A DNA stretch of 64,000 nt from contig NZ_JBAFWZ010000003.1 in the NCBI RefSeq assembly GCF_036662795.1, positions 122,582-186,581 of the forward strand, read 5' to 3'. The notes under the pieces were generated by a model, which did no database searches, had not been told where the DNA came from, and worked only from the letters and a program-made list of their open reading frames with translations. Source of the stretch: Lysinibacillus_B sp036662795. GTDB taxonomy: Bacteria; Bacillota; Bacilli; Bacillales_A; Planococcaceae. The position numbers and the translations under genes are program-made. Shown here in pieces: positions 7,540 to 15,246 of this stretch (positions are counted from its first letter, which is position 1; the number at the start of each line of letters is the position of its first letter).

Positions 7540-9258
7540 TTACAGTAAGTCGTATAAAGCTAACAGTTGCCCTTCTATTTCTTCCATACACTTTGAAGAC
7601 AATGCCTTATTTTTCAACTGCTGTTCTAGCGCATTTATATTTAACTCGATGGATTTCACTTGTTGCTTCTCTTTTGCCCAATCAAAATCACCTCGATGGA
7701 CTGTTACCGTTTGATACTCAATCCAAGCAATTTTCGTAAATAACTTACATAAGAAATAACGATCGTGACTGACCGCAATAATGGTCCCCTTAAATACTTC
7801 TAGTGTTTCTTCCAATACCTCACGTGATTCAATATCTAAGTGATTTGTTGGTTCATCTAATACGAGTAAATTGATATTTTGCTGCATTAATTGGGCAAGG
7901 CGTAAGCGCATTTTTTCCCCACCACTTAAATCACGCACCTTTTTAAATACGTCGTACCCGTAAAATAAAAATTTGGCTAGAACATGGCGCGCTTCCGATT
8001 CAGTCATATATATTTCTTCTCGAAAGGCATCGATTAGACGAAGATCATTTCGTGCTAGATCAAATTGCTGCGCTAAATAGCCGATTTGTACGTTGCTACC
8101 AACGATTACACTCCCCTCTGTTGGCTGAAGCTGACCGAGAATCATTTTTAAGAGTGTCGATTTCCCCGTACCGTTATTCCCAACAATGGCTATTCGGTCC
8201 TGCCACTGTACAGAAAAGCTTACATCATTAAATAATAGCTCATTGTTAAATTGCTGCGAAACCTGTTGTAACGTAACGACCTCTTTACCGCTTCGCTCCT
8301 TTGCCTCTAGTTGCAGCCCCATTGCATTAATTTTTTTAGGCTTTTTAACAAGCTCTATTCGAGAGAGCATCTTTTCCATCGCCTTCGCTTTTCTAAATAA
8401 ATCGGGATTCGGTGGAGATGCCTCATTCGCCCACTGACGTAGACGACGAATCGCTTCTTTAACCTTTTTGATTTTCTTTTGCTGCTCATTGTACTCTGCA
8501 AATTGCTGCTCGAGCTTAGCTTCTTTATTAGAGATATATTGATCATAGTTACCTAGGCTAACCCAAACTTCCCCATCTTGGAGCTCAATTACTTTTTGCA
8601 CAACATTATTCATAAATTGTCGGTCATGAGAAACGATTATTACCGTTCCTTGAAACTGTTTAATATATTGCTCGAGCCACTCAATTGCCCCAAGGTCTAA
8701 ATGATTGGTTGGCTCATCGAGAAGTAAAATGGTCGGATGGCTTAATAGAATTTGCCCTAGCAGCACCTTCGTCTTTTCGCCACCACTTAATTGATCGAAT
8801 GATTGGTCGAGCAGTGGCGAGAATCCTAGACCATTTGCAACCCATTGCATCTTTGACTCCATTTCATAGCCACCAAGCTGCATAAAAGATTCTTGTAGCT
8901 CACCATATTTGGAGAGGATTTTCTGTGTTACTTCTGATTGCATTTGTTGCTCAAGCTCTTTCATCTTTCGTTCCATGACAAGTAGCTCGTCAAATGCTTT
9001 TATACATACTTCTTTTACTTTTAACTCCGGGTAATTATGGATTTGATGTAGAAAACCAACTTTACTCCCCTTCTGTTTTATAATTCGGCCTTCATCCTGT
9101 GTCTCAATACCCGCTAATAAATTCAGAAGTGTAGTTTTCCCACAGCCATTTTGTCCAACAAGGGCTACGTGCTCACCAGCTTGCACCTCTACCGTTAAAT
9201 TTTTAAAAATAGTATTGCCACCAAGCGTTTTTGATATATTTTCCGCTTTTATTCTCAT
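7540..9258 (-). CDS. ABC-F family ATPase (ribosomal protection type)
   Basis: The protein has 572 residues with two ABC domains and no membrane segments. Domain 1 has Walker A GQNGCGKTT (about residue 35), signature LSGGEKTKV and Walker B LLLDEPTNHLD. A basic interdomain linker of about 80 residues follows (RLRQWANEASPPNPDLF region). Domain 2 has GNNGTGKST, LSGGEKMRLRLAQ and LLVLDEPTNHLD. ABC-F proteins bind the ribosomal E site; a subset displaces lincosamide, pleuromutilin, streptogramin or macrolide drugs. Resistance is inferred mainly from the attenuator-type leader upstream, because housekeeping ABC-F genes seldom have one. The start at 9258 is set by GGAGGC 8 bases upstream. Confidence 0.88.
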   Translation of the reverse strand: MRIKAENISKTLGGNTIFKNLTVEVQAGEHVALVGQNGCGKTTLLNLLAGIETQDEGRIIKQKGSKVGFLHQIHNYPELKVKEVCIKAFDELLVMERKMKELEQQMQSEVTQKILSKYGELQESFMQLGGYEMESKMQWVANGLGFSPLLDQSFDQLSGGEKTKVLLGQILLSHPTILLLDEPTNHLDLGAIEWLEQYIKQFQGTVIIVSHDRQFMNNVVQKVIELQDGEVWVSLGNYDQYISNKEAKLEQQFAEYNEQQKKIKKVKEAIRRLRQWANEASPPNPDLFRKAKAMEKMLSRIELVKKPKKINAMGLQLEAKERSGKEVVTLQQVSQQFNNELLFNDVSFSVQWQDRIAIVGNNGTGKSTLLKMILGQLQPTEGSVIVGSNVQIGYLAQQFDLARNDLRLIDAFREEIYMTESEARHVLAKFLFYGYDVFKKVRDLSGGEKMRLRLAQLMQQNINLLVLDEPTNHLDIESREVLEETLEVFKGTIIAVSHDRYFLCKLFTKIAWIEYQTVTVHRGDFDWAKEKQQVKSIELNINALEQQLKNKALSSKCMEEIEGQLLALYDLL

Positions 9259-9278
9259 TGTTTCTGCCTCCAAGAGCG

Positions 9279-9358
9279 AGCTGATTAAAGGCAAAACAAA
9301 AAAGACCACCCATTAACGAGCAGCCTTTTCGTTGTGAAAAGAATGATGTTAATCAGCT
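9279..9358 (-). promoter_or_regulatory. Attenuator: terminator hairpin inside a 10-bp dyad, between leader ORF and ABC-F gene
   Basis: Read on the minus strand, AAAAGGCTGCTC (9329-9318) can pair, with several G-U pairs, with GGGTGGTCTTTT (9311-9300) and is followed by a T run to 9298: a terminator. It is nested in a perfect dyad AGCTGATTAA (9358-9349) / TTAATCAGCT (9288-9279). The first arm overlaps the leader stop codon and the second ends 8 bases before the ABC-F ribosome site. GCG/CGC can extend this stem across a one-base bulge. Ribosome stalling near the leader end would disturb it. The exact alternative structure is not resolved. Confidence 0.75.
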
Positions 9359-9488
9359 ACGCATTTTTTTGAATTCTTCTAAAAAAGGGCATACGAATCC
9401 CGTTAGCGTCAAAATCAAAAGTAATGACACGTGCAAAATACATAGCTGTATCCACTTTTACACATGTCTGCATAGCTACTTTATTCAT
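9357..9488 (-). CDS. 43-residue leader peptide of the ABC-F gene
   Basis: It starts at the ATG at 9488 behind an excellent ribosome site (GGAGGTGAAAAGG) and ends at TAG at 9357-9359. The peptide begins MNKVAMQTCVKVDTAMYFAR and ends MPFFRRIQKNA. It lies between a consensus promoter and an intrinsic terminator, with the ABC-F coding region 98 bases further on. That is the layout of antibiotic-sensing leader ORFs upstream of erm, vmlR, lmrB and ABC-F resistance genes. It has no recognisable domain and does not look like a stand-alone enzyme. The inferred role is drug-induced stalling that relieves premature termination. Confidence 0.75.
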   Translation of the reverse strand: MNKVAMQTCVKVDTAMYFARVITFDFDANGIRMPFFRRIQKNA

Positions 9489-9520
9489 CCTTTTCACCTC
9501 CGTTCTAAATAATTAAGTTA

Positions 9521-9549
9521 ATTATATCGATTTTTCAAATAATTAACAA
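9521..9549 (-). promoter_or_regulatory. Sigma-A promoter for leader and ABC-F gene
   Basis: On the minus strand, TTGTTA (9549-9544) and TATAAT (9526-9521) are separated by exactly 17 bases. The start site would be near 9514, about 26 bases before the leader ATG. The core is strong and near-consensus, consistent with constitutive initiation plus attenuation downstream. Confidence 0.75.
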
Positions 9550-9575
9550 GGAATGATATGAATTTTTTGATAAAT

Positions 9576-9669
9576 TCAGTTCCATAGCCTCTCAACATCA
9601 ACCATCTCACTCTTGTCCAAATACAAATGGTGATTCGGCATGTCTAATCATATAAATTATCGTTTCCAT
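9576..9669 (-). pseudogene. Remnant of a histidine phosphatase (phosphoglycerate-mutase family) gene
   Basis: Behind GAAAGGATG an ATG at 9669 opens METIIYMIRHAESPFVFGQE and then meets TGA (9607-9609). RHAESP with a following GxE is the N-terminal signature of RHG-motif histidine phosphatases. Directly after the stop, another frame reads MVDVERLWN (9605-9576), resembling the next conserved helix of the same family. A short deletion with frameshift and loss of the whole rest of the gene explains this. The ABC-F promoter now occupies the following sequence. Confidence 0.7.
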
Positions 9670-9709
9670 ATCGAAAACATCCTTTCACAAATCGTTGAAT
9701 TTTCACGTT

Positions 9710-9835
9710 GGCGAGTAAATTTAAAAATGTGGCTAGTATTTTGAAAAAAACGGCTAGTATTTTTGAAATTTTGGCTAGTATTCTAAAAAATCCGGCTAGT
9801 ATTTCAAAAAAAGTGGCTAGTAAATGCTAGAACAA
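9710..9835. repeat. 21-bp tandem repeat array (GGCTAGTA family), copy A, six units
   Basis: GGCGAGTA at 9710 is followed by GGCTAGTA at 9731, 9752, 9773, 9794 and 9815, an exact 21-bp step. Units read GGCTAGTATTTTGAAAAAA with variable ends. The array ends just before a terminator hairpin. The same family recurs at 50004. On the minus strand the frame reads KILA-type heptads ending NLLANVK but has no start codon, so coding is unlikely. Confidence 0.9.
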
Positions 9836-9867
9836 AAGACAAAGTCACATATGGCTTTGTCTTTTTT
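9834..9867. terminator. Terminator beyond the broken small membrane protein gene
   Basis: AAAAGACAAAG (9834-9844) pairs with CTTTGTCTTTT (9855-9865), with a T run on the plus side and TTTTG on the minus side. It lies 12 bases past the stop of the minus-strand pseudogene at 9877, whose transcript it would end. Confidence 0.75.
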
Positions 9868-9876
9868 GAATCTACA

Positions 9877-10137
9877 TTACGGCGTATTCCAAATAAAGGT
9901 TGTTTCGATAAAAGGGATGACAATAGCAATAAAGATCACGAGCCCGTTCCCAATCAAGCCCACTCTTTTAAATAAATCCTTCTCCGCAAATAATGCTAAG
10001 GCAAAACCGACAAAAGCAGATCCAATTGAGAGGGCTAGAAAAGCATTTTCATCTATAAAGAAAATGAATCAGACATAACATACGGACCCTAAAACAAACA
10101 ACATAGTCGAAAGTACGCCCAATTTTCTTTTCATCAT
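9877..10137 (-). pseudogene. Small membrane protein gene interrupted by an in-frame TGA
   Basis: From ATG ATG at 10137 with GGGGAG upstream, the frame reads MMKRKLGVLSTMLFVLGSVC, then YV, then TGA at 10069-10071. It then continues in the same frame for 63 more residues (FIFFIDENAFLALSIG ... ETTFIWNTP) to TAA at 9877. The continued protein would have three hydrophobic helices over 86 positions, a typical small Bacillales membrane protein. One base change (for example TGG to TGA) would break it. A sequencing error or readthrough is possible. No specific family name can be given. Confidence 0.7.
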
Positions 10138-10194
10138 TCTCTCCCCTAACTGATTTATTTTTGTCAGACAAATCGCTTTAATTCTTAATGCCTA

Positions 10195-10767
10195 TTATTT
10201 CATCAAAATTGTCTCAAACCGCTGCTTAATCTCTGGCCATTCTTCATTCGTTATACTATACATCACTGTATGTCGGATTGTTCCTTCCTTACGAATCATA
10301 TGATTTCGAAGGACCCCTTCTTTTACAGCACCCAGTCGCTCAATCGCTTGCTGAGAACGGATATTTTCATGCCCCGTTTTTATTTGAATACGCTGCAGGC
10401 CTAGCTCCTCAAAGCCATATTGAAGCAGGAGAAGCTTACAATTCGTATTCACATTTGTTCGCCAATAGCTAGGGTTGAGCCAGGTTGACCCGATTTCCAG
10501 ACGTTTATGAGGCAGCGAAATATCCAAATACCACGTAGCTCCTATGATTCTATCCGTCACTGCATCGACAATCGTAAAAGCAAAATCCGTTCCCGCCTCT
10601 CTTTTTTTCACTGCATCCTCCACATAGCGCTCCACACTCTCCTGTGTTCGCAGCTCGACAGGCATATGTGTCCAGATTCGCTCATCCTGGGCTGCCTGTA
10701 AAATCCCTGCCACATGCGCGCTTTCCATCGGTAGTAATTTCACAACTTCATTTTGTAGTGGTTTCAT
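10195..10767 (-). CDS. RimJ/RimL-type GNAT acetyltransferase
   Basis: The protein has 190 residues of the Acetyltransf_3 type: an N-terminal strand (VVKLLPMESAHVAG), the central IGSTWLNPSYWRTNVNT motif, and the C-terminal RSQQAIERLGAVKEGVLR typical of this subgroup. It acetylates an unidentified amine or protein N-terminus. A paralogue with the same layout is at 52525. I start at the ATG at 10767, 8 bases after GAGGAG; a GTG three codons earlier abuts the site. It is divergent from a MocR regulator at 10858 with a dyad between them, so that regulator probably controls it. Confidence 0.88.
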   Translation of the reverse strand: MKPLQNEVVKLLPMESAHVAGILQAAQDERIWTHMPVELRTQESVERYVEDAVKKREAGTDFAFTIVDAVTDRIIGATWYLDISLPHKRLEIGSTWLNPSYWRTNVNTNCKLLLLQYGFEELGLQRIQIKTGHENIRSQQAIERLGAVKEGVLRNHMIRKEGTIRHTVMYSITNEEWPEIKQRFETILMK

Positions 10768-10793
10768 TTTTATCACTCCTCATATATATTTAA

Positions 10794-10847
10794 AAATTTA
10801 TTTGGTATTATTTACATAACCAAAACAAATAAATTTCACCATACCAA
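10794..10847. promoter_or_regulatory. Nested dyads between GNAT and MocR genes (candidate MocR operator)
   Basis: AAATTTATTTG (10794-10804) and CAAATAAATTT (10826-10836) are perfect 11-bp inverted arms. Overlapping them, TTGGTAT (10802-10808) and ATACCAA (10841-10847) form a second dyad. Both lie in the 90-bp divergent promoter region. MocR proteins act as dimers on such spaced sites, so autoregulation and control of the acetyltransferase gene are likely but unproven. Confidence 0.55.
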
Positions 10848-10857
10848 GGAGTTTATT

Positions 10858-12216
10858 ATGGAAATCCAAATAGTATTTACTAGCAACGTACCGAAATATA
10901 TAGAGATCTATAAGCAAATGAAGCAACTTATTTTAAAACAACATTTGAAAACTCATACGAAAATACCGACAAAACGTCAGCTTGCTCAACAACTAAATAT
11001 AAGTATTCATACTGTCCAAACTGCTTATGAACAACTCCTTAGTGAAGGATACATCTATGCAATAGAGCGTAAGGGGTATTTTGTATCAAAGATCGATTTC
11101 GACTGGCATGGTAATGAGGTTCATGAAGTAGAAACCCCAAAAAAGACAGAAAAACCTCCCCTTATTAATTTTCATAACGGTCAAGTAGATGCTATACAAT
11201 TCCCCTTTAGGATTTGGCAACGATTATATAAAAATCATTTAGTTGCAACATCTGTCCCTAATGCAAATTGGCAAGGGGAGGTAGAACTCAGACAAGAAAT
11301 TGCTTATTACCTACAACAAGCCAGAGCAATTAATTGTAAAGCAAATCAAATTTTTATCTTCAGTGGAACGCAGCAGCAGTTACAGTCACTATGTACTTTT
11401 CTTCATGGGGTACGTGTTGGTATTGAGCATCCTGGCTTTAGTAGAGCATATACGCTTTTCCAACAGCTTAAATTACCGACGGCATTAGTCCCATTAGATA
11501 GTGAAGGTTGTACAGTACCTACAGAACCAATAAATTTACTGTATGCAACCCCTGCCCATCAATACCCTTTAGGACAAATCATGTCGATAAACAGACGGCT
11601 CCAATTATTACAATGGGCAAAATCAACAAACAGCTACATTATTGAAGATGATTATGATTCAGAATTCCGCTATAAGGGGGCCCCTATTCCACCGTTAGCC
11701 CATTTAGATGGATTAGATAGGGTCATATATTTCGGTACTTTTTCAAAGACTCTATTGCCCTCTATACGAGTCAGCTATATGGTTCTACCGACACATTTAC
11801 TATCAGATTTTGAAGCATTCAATCAGCTTACAAAATCCACTGTTTCTCGAATTGATCAATTAGTCATCGCAGATTTTATGAAATCAGGTGAGTATGCTAA
11901 ACATATCGCCAAGATGCGAACACTTTATCGTGCAAAAAGGAAATGTTTAATCGATGCTATCACTCAACATTTTGGTCCATCATTTTCAGTACTCGGTGAT
12001 GATGCTGGACTGCATGTCGTATTATCCTTACCACCTCATTTAACAGAGGAAATTGCCATTAGAAAGGCGGCATCAGTGGGTGTGGCGGTGGATGCCATAT
12101 CTCAATGCTTTCAGCTCGAAAAACCAAAGAATCAAATTCTCATAGGCTATGGAACCCCTACCATTGAGGAAATACAAAAAGGAGTGCAGTTATTAGCGAG
12201 TGTATATTGCGATTAG
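10858..12216 (+). CDS. MocR/PdxR-like regulator (GntR HTH + aminotransferase fold)
   Basis: The protein has 452 residues. The GntR helix-turn-helix spans about 12-80 (PTKRQLAQQLNISIHTVQ). The aminotransferase-like domain carries TPAHQYPLGQIM (the PdxR-type variant of NPTG), EDDYDSEFRY and the PLP-lysine motif GTFSKTLLPSIRVSYMV. The TPxHQxP-type signature is typical of the larger MocR group that includes PdxR. No pyridoxal synthesis genes are nearby, so PdxR function is not claimed; the divergent GNAT gene is the probable target. The ribosome site CCAAGGAG is clear. Confidence 0.88.
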   Translation: MEIQIVFTSNVPKYIEIYKQMKQLILKQHLKTHTKIPTKRQLAQQLNISIHTVQTAYEQLLSEGYIYAIERKGYFVSKIDFDWHGNEVHEVETPKKTEKPPLINFHNGQVDAIQFPFRIWQRLYKNHLVATSVPNANWQGEVELRQEIAYYLQQARAINCKANQIFIFSGTQQQLQSLCTFLHGVRVGIEHPGFSRAYTLFQQLKLPTALVPLDSEGCTVPTEPINLLYATPAHQYPLGQIMSINRRLQLLQWAKSTNSYIIEDDYDSEFRYKGAPIPPLAHLDGLDRVIYFGTFSKTLLPSIRVSYMVLPTHLLSDFEAFNQLTKSTVSRIDQLVIADFMKSGEYAKHIAKMRTLYRAKRKCLIDAITQHFGPSFSVLGDDAGLHVVLSLPPHLTEEIAIRKAASVGVAVDAISQCFQLEKPKNQILIGYGTPTIEEIQKGVQLLASVYCD

Positions 12217-12325
12217 TAATCATTTGATAAATGGGATGACAACCCTTTTTTATTTTCATTGGCGTCTCTAATTATTTGAAATAATAATATAGCTTATCGT
12301 TTCTTCAGTATAAAACATAGATGAA

Positions 12326-12357
12326 GCGCACACCATTTGACCGGTGTGCTCTTTTTT
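12326..12357 (+). terminator. Terminator downstream of the MocR gene
   Basis: GCACACC (12328-12334) pairs with GGTGTGC (12343-12349), followed by CTTTTTT. It lies about 110 bases after the MocR stop. The stretch before it (12217-12325) holds nothing recognisable apart from a weak GGG/CCC hairpin with a T run near 12233-12251. Confidence 0.65.
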
Positions 12358-12454
12358 ATGCTTTCTTTAGGTAGCACAGCTTTCGTTCTACTCCACTGCA
12401 GGATTAGTACCACCATATCAGTAAGAAAATTGCCCCTCTTTAATCTATTGAATT

Positions 12455-13603
12455 CTACTTTTCCAATGTTAAATAAGTCCATTTACGAAGCAGCCATTCG
12501 AGCGGACCCCGTTGGAACTTTTTCAAATAGATTTGGCTTATCCATACTTGTAATAAGAAAACAGCTATTGAAATAAGGCAACCCGCAAATGGTCCAAGCT
12601 TGCCGAACAAGCCTAATCCGAAGCCGTAGAAAATCAGGACCCCGATGATGGACTGCATAATATACATGGAAAGAGAAAGTCGACCAATATTGGCAAGCCA
12701 AGCAAATAACCTAATCTCACTATACTTTGTATATAAGAGTGCAAATATTCCGATATACCCCCCAGCAACAAGCCAGGCACCTACACTAAAGAAAAAATAT
12801 TGAAATGGTAGATGGAGAATAAGAAATGCTTTAAATACGATTCCGACTGGTAGCATTAAGGCAAGCTTTTTATAAAGCGCTTTGTCATTTTGAGGATCAG
12901 TAAAAATCCTCTTCCGAGCATACCCCATCCCAAGAAAGGCTAAGGGACCTAGAGTTAGTGGCGACAGAACAAAGAATAAAATCACTGCAACTATTATAAT
13001 TGCAAAAAGAGAGGCAAATTCAATTCTTTGAAACTCGTCGACTATGGTCAGTCGAAGCTCAAAAATTTCTGCATACGAACCATTTGCATAAATAGCCGCC
13101 TCTTTTTCAGATGGCGATGGTGTAATATCATCCCCCATAAAATTGCTTATTAAAAAGATAATGCCTGTAATTATTGCTATGACCGTAGCCCAATTAAAAA
13201 ATGTATCCACATCACTCTTGGCAAATGCTAAATATATAAACAGTGCCAATCCATACAATAGTAAAACATCATTCCCAAAAATGAACATTCCATGGATACA
13301 GCCTACTACTATGAATGCTAGTGCACGTCGAATGATAGCCATTCTGAAAGGGATAAACCCACTCTGCATCGATTCAGTCATTTTAATAAATGAATAGCCT
13401 AGTAAAAAAATAAAGATTGCGTAAAAGGAATCACGGAAAAATAACGTAATGATGACGTATGTTGCTTGATCAACATACGAGCCTGCCGAGAATAACTCAT
13501 CGGCCAGCTCTCCATATTGAAAAATAGCAAAATTAATAATAATAACACCAAATAATGCAAAGCCTCTTAAACTATCAATAAAATTTATTCTTTCTGCTTT
13601 CAT
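12455..13603 (-). CDS. DUF418 (YeiB-type) membrane protein
   Basis: The protein has 382 residues with about ten hydrophobic helices. The N-terminus ERINFIDSLRGFALFGVI is the family's characteristic D-x-RG-x-A motif, shared with membrane acyltransferases such as OpgC/acyltransferase_3. The C-terminal part (GRLSLSMYIMQSIIGVLIFYG) matches DUF418. The biochemical role is unknown; these proteins are suspected envelope transacylases or transporters. The ATG overlaps the stop of the upstream ABC permease by four bases and has GGGGGAG, so it is the third gene of an ATPase-permease-DUF418 operon. Confidence 0.88.
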   Translation of the reverse strand: MKAERINFIDSLRGFALFGVIIINFAIFQYGELADELFSAGSYVDQATYVIITLFFRDSFYAIFIFLLGYSFIKMTESMQSGFIPFRMAIIRRALAFIVVGCIHGMFIFGNDVLLLYGLALFIYLAFAKSDVDTFFNWATVIAIITGIIFLISNFMGDDITPSPSEKEAAIYANGSYAEIFELRLTIVDEFQRIEFASLFAIIIVAVILFFVLSPLTLGPLAFLGMGYARKRIFTDPQNDKALYKKLALMLPVGIVFKAFLILHLPFQYFFFSVGAWLVAGGYIGIFALLYTKYSEIRLFAWLANIGRLSLSMYIMQSIIGVLIFYGFGLGLFGKLGPFAGCLISIAVFLLQVWISQIYLKKFQRGPLEWLLRKWTYLTLEK

Positions 13604-15246
13604 AAAACTCCCCCATTGTCACTCGCACGTCGAAATACGAATTTCCACACACCGAAATTAATGATGAGAAGTGAGGCTAAATAAATGAACACCCCGTAGT
13701 CCACCTTCGTTACAAAGAAATAATGGATTCCCGCAAATATTACTAAAGGAATAAGTAACACTAACGTTATCCATCCCTGCCCATTACCTATTTCATCATA
13801 CGGTTTTGTGAAAGGGATGCTGCTGCCGAAGCCGATATAGCAAATGACGGTATACATGCAGCCCACTACTAAAATGGCGATTAAGTCTGGAAGGATTCGA
13901 ATTCCATACAGGTAGCACGAGACAATACTTTGAACAACAAATAGCGGAAGGTATAACTTTATCAGGAACGCCTTTAAGCTTCCCTTTTTTAAATCTGTAT
14001 AGTCCTTCAGAGGAAAGATTTTATAAATCCAAGCTGCCTTATACTTTCCTGAGTGGCCTAGCATAAACACAGCAGTCGGAATAATCAGCATGCTGAAATA
14101 AATCGTTAAATAGCTGATACTGGCAGAATAATCTACACTTTCTCCTCTACTGAAATTAAAGATAAATATAAACGGGATAACAAAGGCAAATCCTAGAGAT
14201 GGATACACCTTTAGCTTGAACTCTCGCTCCTGCTTCATCATCAGTGAGGCGAATCGGTAAAAGGCTCTTTCCTCATTCGTACGGCAGGCTATTTTCAACA
14301 ATGCCTCTCTTAGTCGGTTGCGCTTTTCCTTTTTCGACTTACTCGTACTCAACAGTTTTTGTAGGCTCCGTTCAAAGGTTGGGATTAGCCTTATATATAT
14401 CCATAGCGAAAGGATTGGCATAATAATAGTTAAAACGCTAAAGGCAATTGTAAGTACCGACCGATCCCCATTTAGCAGTAGCTCATATGGTGCAGCAAAC
14501 CACATCGGGATAAGAAAAATGCTCCACCAATGAAACTCTATAACAATATTTAAATTAACAAGCTCAAAGGACCTGGCAAGAAATTGATAGCCAATCATCA
14601 GTACCAATGACAGCCCAATCTGCACGTAATTAATCATATCCTTCAGCTTTTCCCCATCGAAAAACCGCAAGATCAGCATATATAATATCGCCGTCAGGAC
14701 AACGACAAAAACATTAATTAAAACGAGTTCAAACACAGTGATGACAAAGAACACGATACCATGTGTGAATAACCCAACTATGACCGGAATCGCCGTTAAA
14801 GCTATCGTTAAATACGTTAAATAAATCAGGATATGCATAAATTTAGCTGCATTTATTGTTTTAGCAGTAATAGGCTTTGTTGAGAGAATCGTTCTATCAC
14901 GAACATCCAATAGTACAGTAGAGAAATCAGAAATCATCGATGTCATAATCATAAAAATAATCATTGCATACGACATACTCATCTGAAAAAGGAAGTTCTC
15001 GCCTAAGATAATAAATGGTATTAACACAAGGCTAATTAAAACGTAAATCCATAAAGATTTAATATAACCATACTTTTTATCCTCGCTCTTTTTAGTAGCT
15101 GATTGGCTAAAAAGCGTCGGTATCCTCCGCTCATCCATCGTCAGCTTAATATGGAGGATTTTTCGCATGGTCTCATAATCAATGCCTAATTTAGTAAAGA
15201 GAAAACGAACCCGATCAAGCAACAGTAATGTTTTGAAATCCTCCAT
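13600..15246 (-). CDS. ABC transporter permease (large, about 12 helices)
   Basis: The protein has 548 residues and a strongly hydrophobic helix pattern, with a cytosolic N-terminus (about 60 residues) and a long charged loop near 280-330 (SKSKKEKRNRLREALLKIA). There is no soluble domain. Its partner ATPase is encoded directly upstream; the stop and start overlap by one base (TAATG), showing translational coupling. The layout resembles Bacillales ABC-2-like exporters of the EcsB/YthQ size class, but I cannot name the orthologue. The substrate is unknown. It overlaps the DUF418 gene by four bases. Confidence 0.8.
   Translation of the reverse strand: MEDFKTLLLLDRVRFLFTKLGIDYETMRKILHIKLTMDERRIPTLFSQSATKKSEDKKYGYIKSLWIYVLISLVLIPFIILGENFLFQMSMSYAMIIFMIMTSMISDFSTVLLDVRDRTILSTKPITAKTINAAKFMHILIYLTYLTIALTAIPVIVGLFTHGIVFFVITVFELVLINVFVVVLTAILYMLILRFFDGEKLKDMINYVQIGLSLVLMIGYQFLARSFELVNLNIVIEFHWWSIFLIPMWFAAPYELLLNGDRSVLTIAFSVLTIIMPILSLWIYIRLIPTFERSLQKLLSTSKSKKEKRNRLREALLKIACRTNEERAFYRFASLMMKQEREFKLKVYPSLGFAFVIPFIFIFNFSRGESVDYSASISYLTIYFSMLIIPTAVFMLGHSGKYKAAWIYKIFPLKDYTDLKKGSLKAFLIKLYLPLFVVQSIVSCYLYGIRILPDLIAILVVGCMYTVICYIGFGSSIPFTKPYDEIGNGQGWITLVLLIPLVIFAGIHYFFVTKVDYGVFIYLASLLIINFGVWKFVFRRASDNGGVL

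Noticed and set aside
9824..10078. 84-codon plus-strand frame over the broken membrane-protein gene
   Set aside because: It is the complement of the better-supported minus-strand frame, and its start lies inside the repeat/terminator.
10858..12216. Assignment as PdxR (pyridoxal synthesis regulator)
   Set aside because: No pdxS/pdxT genes are adjacent; MocR proteins share the same motifs, so only the family is named.
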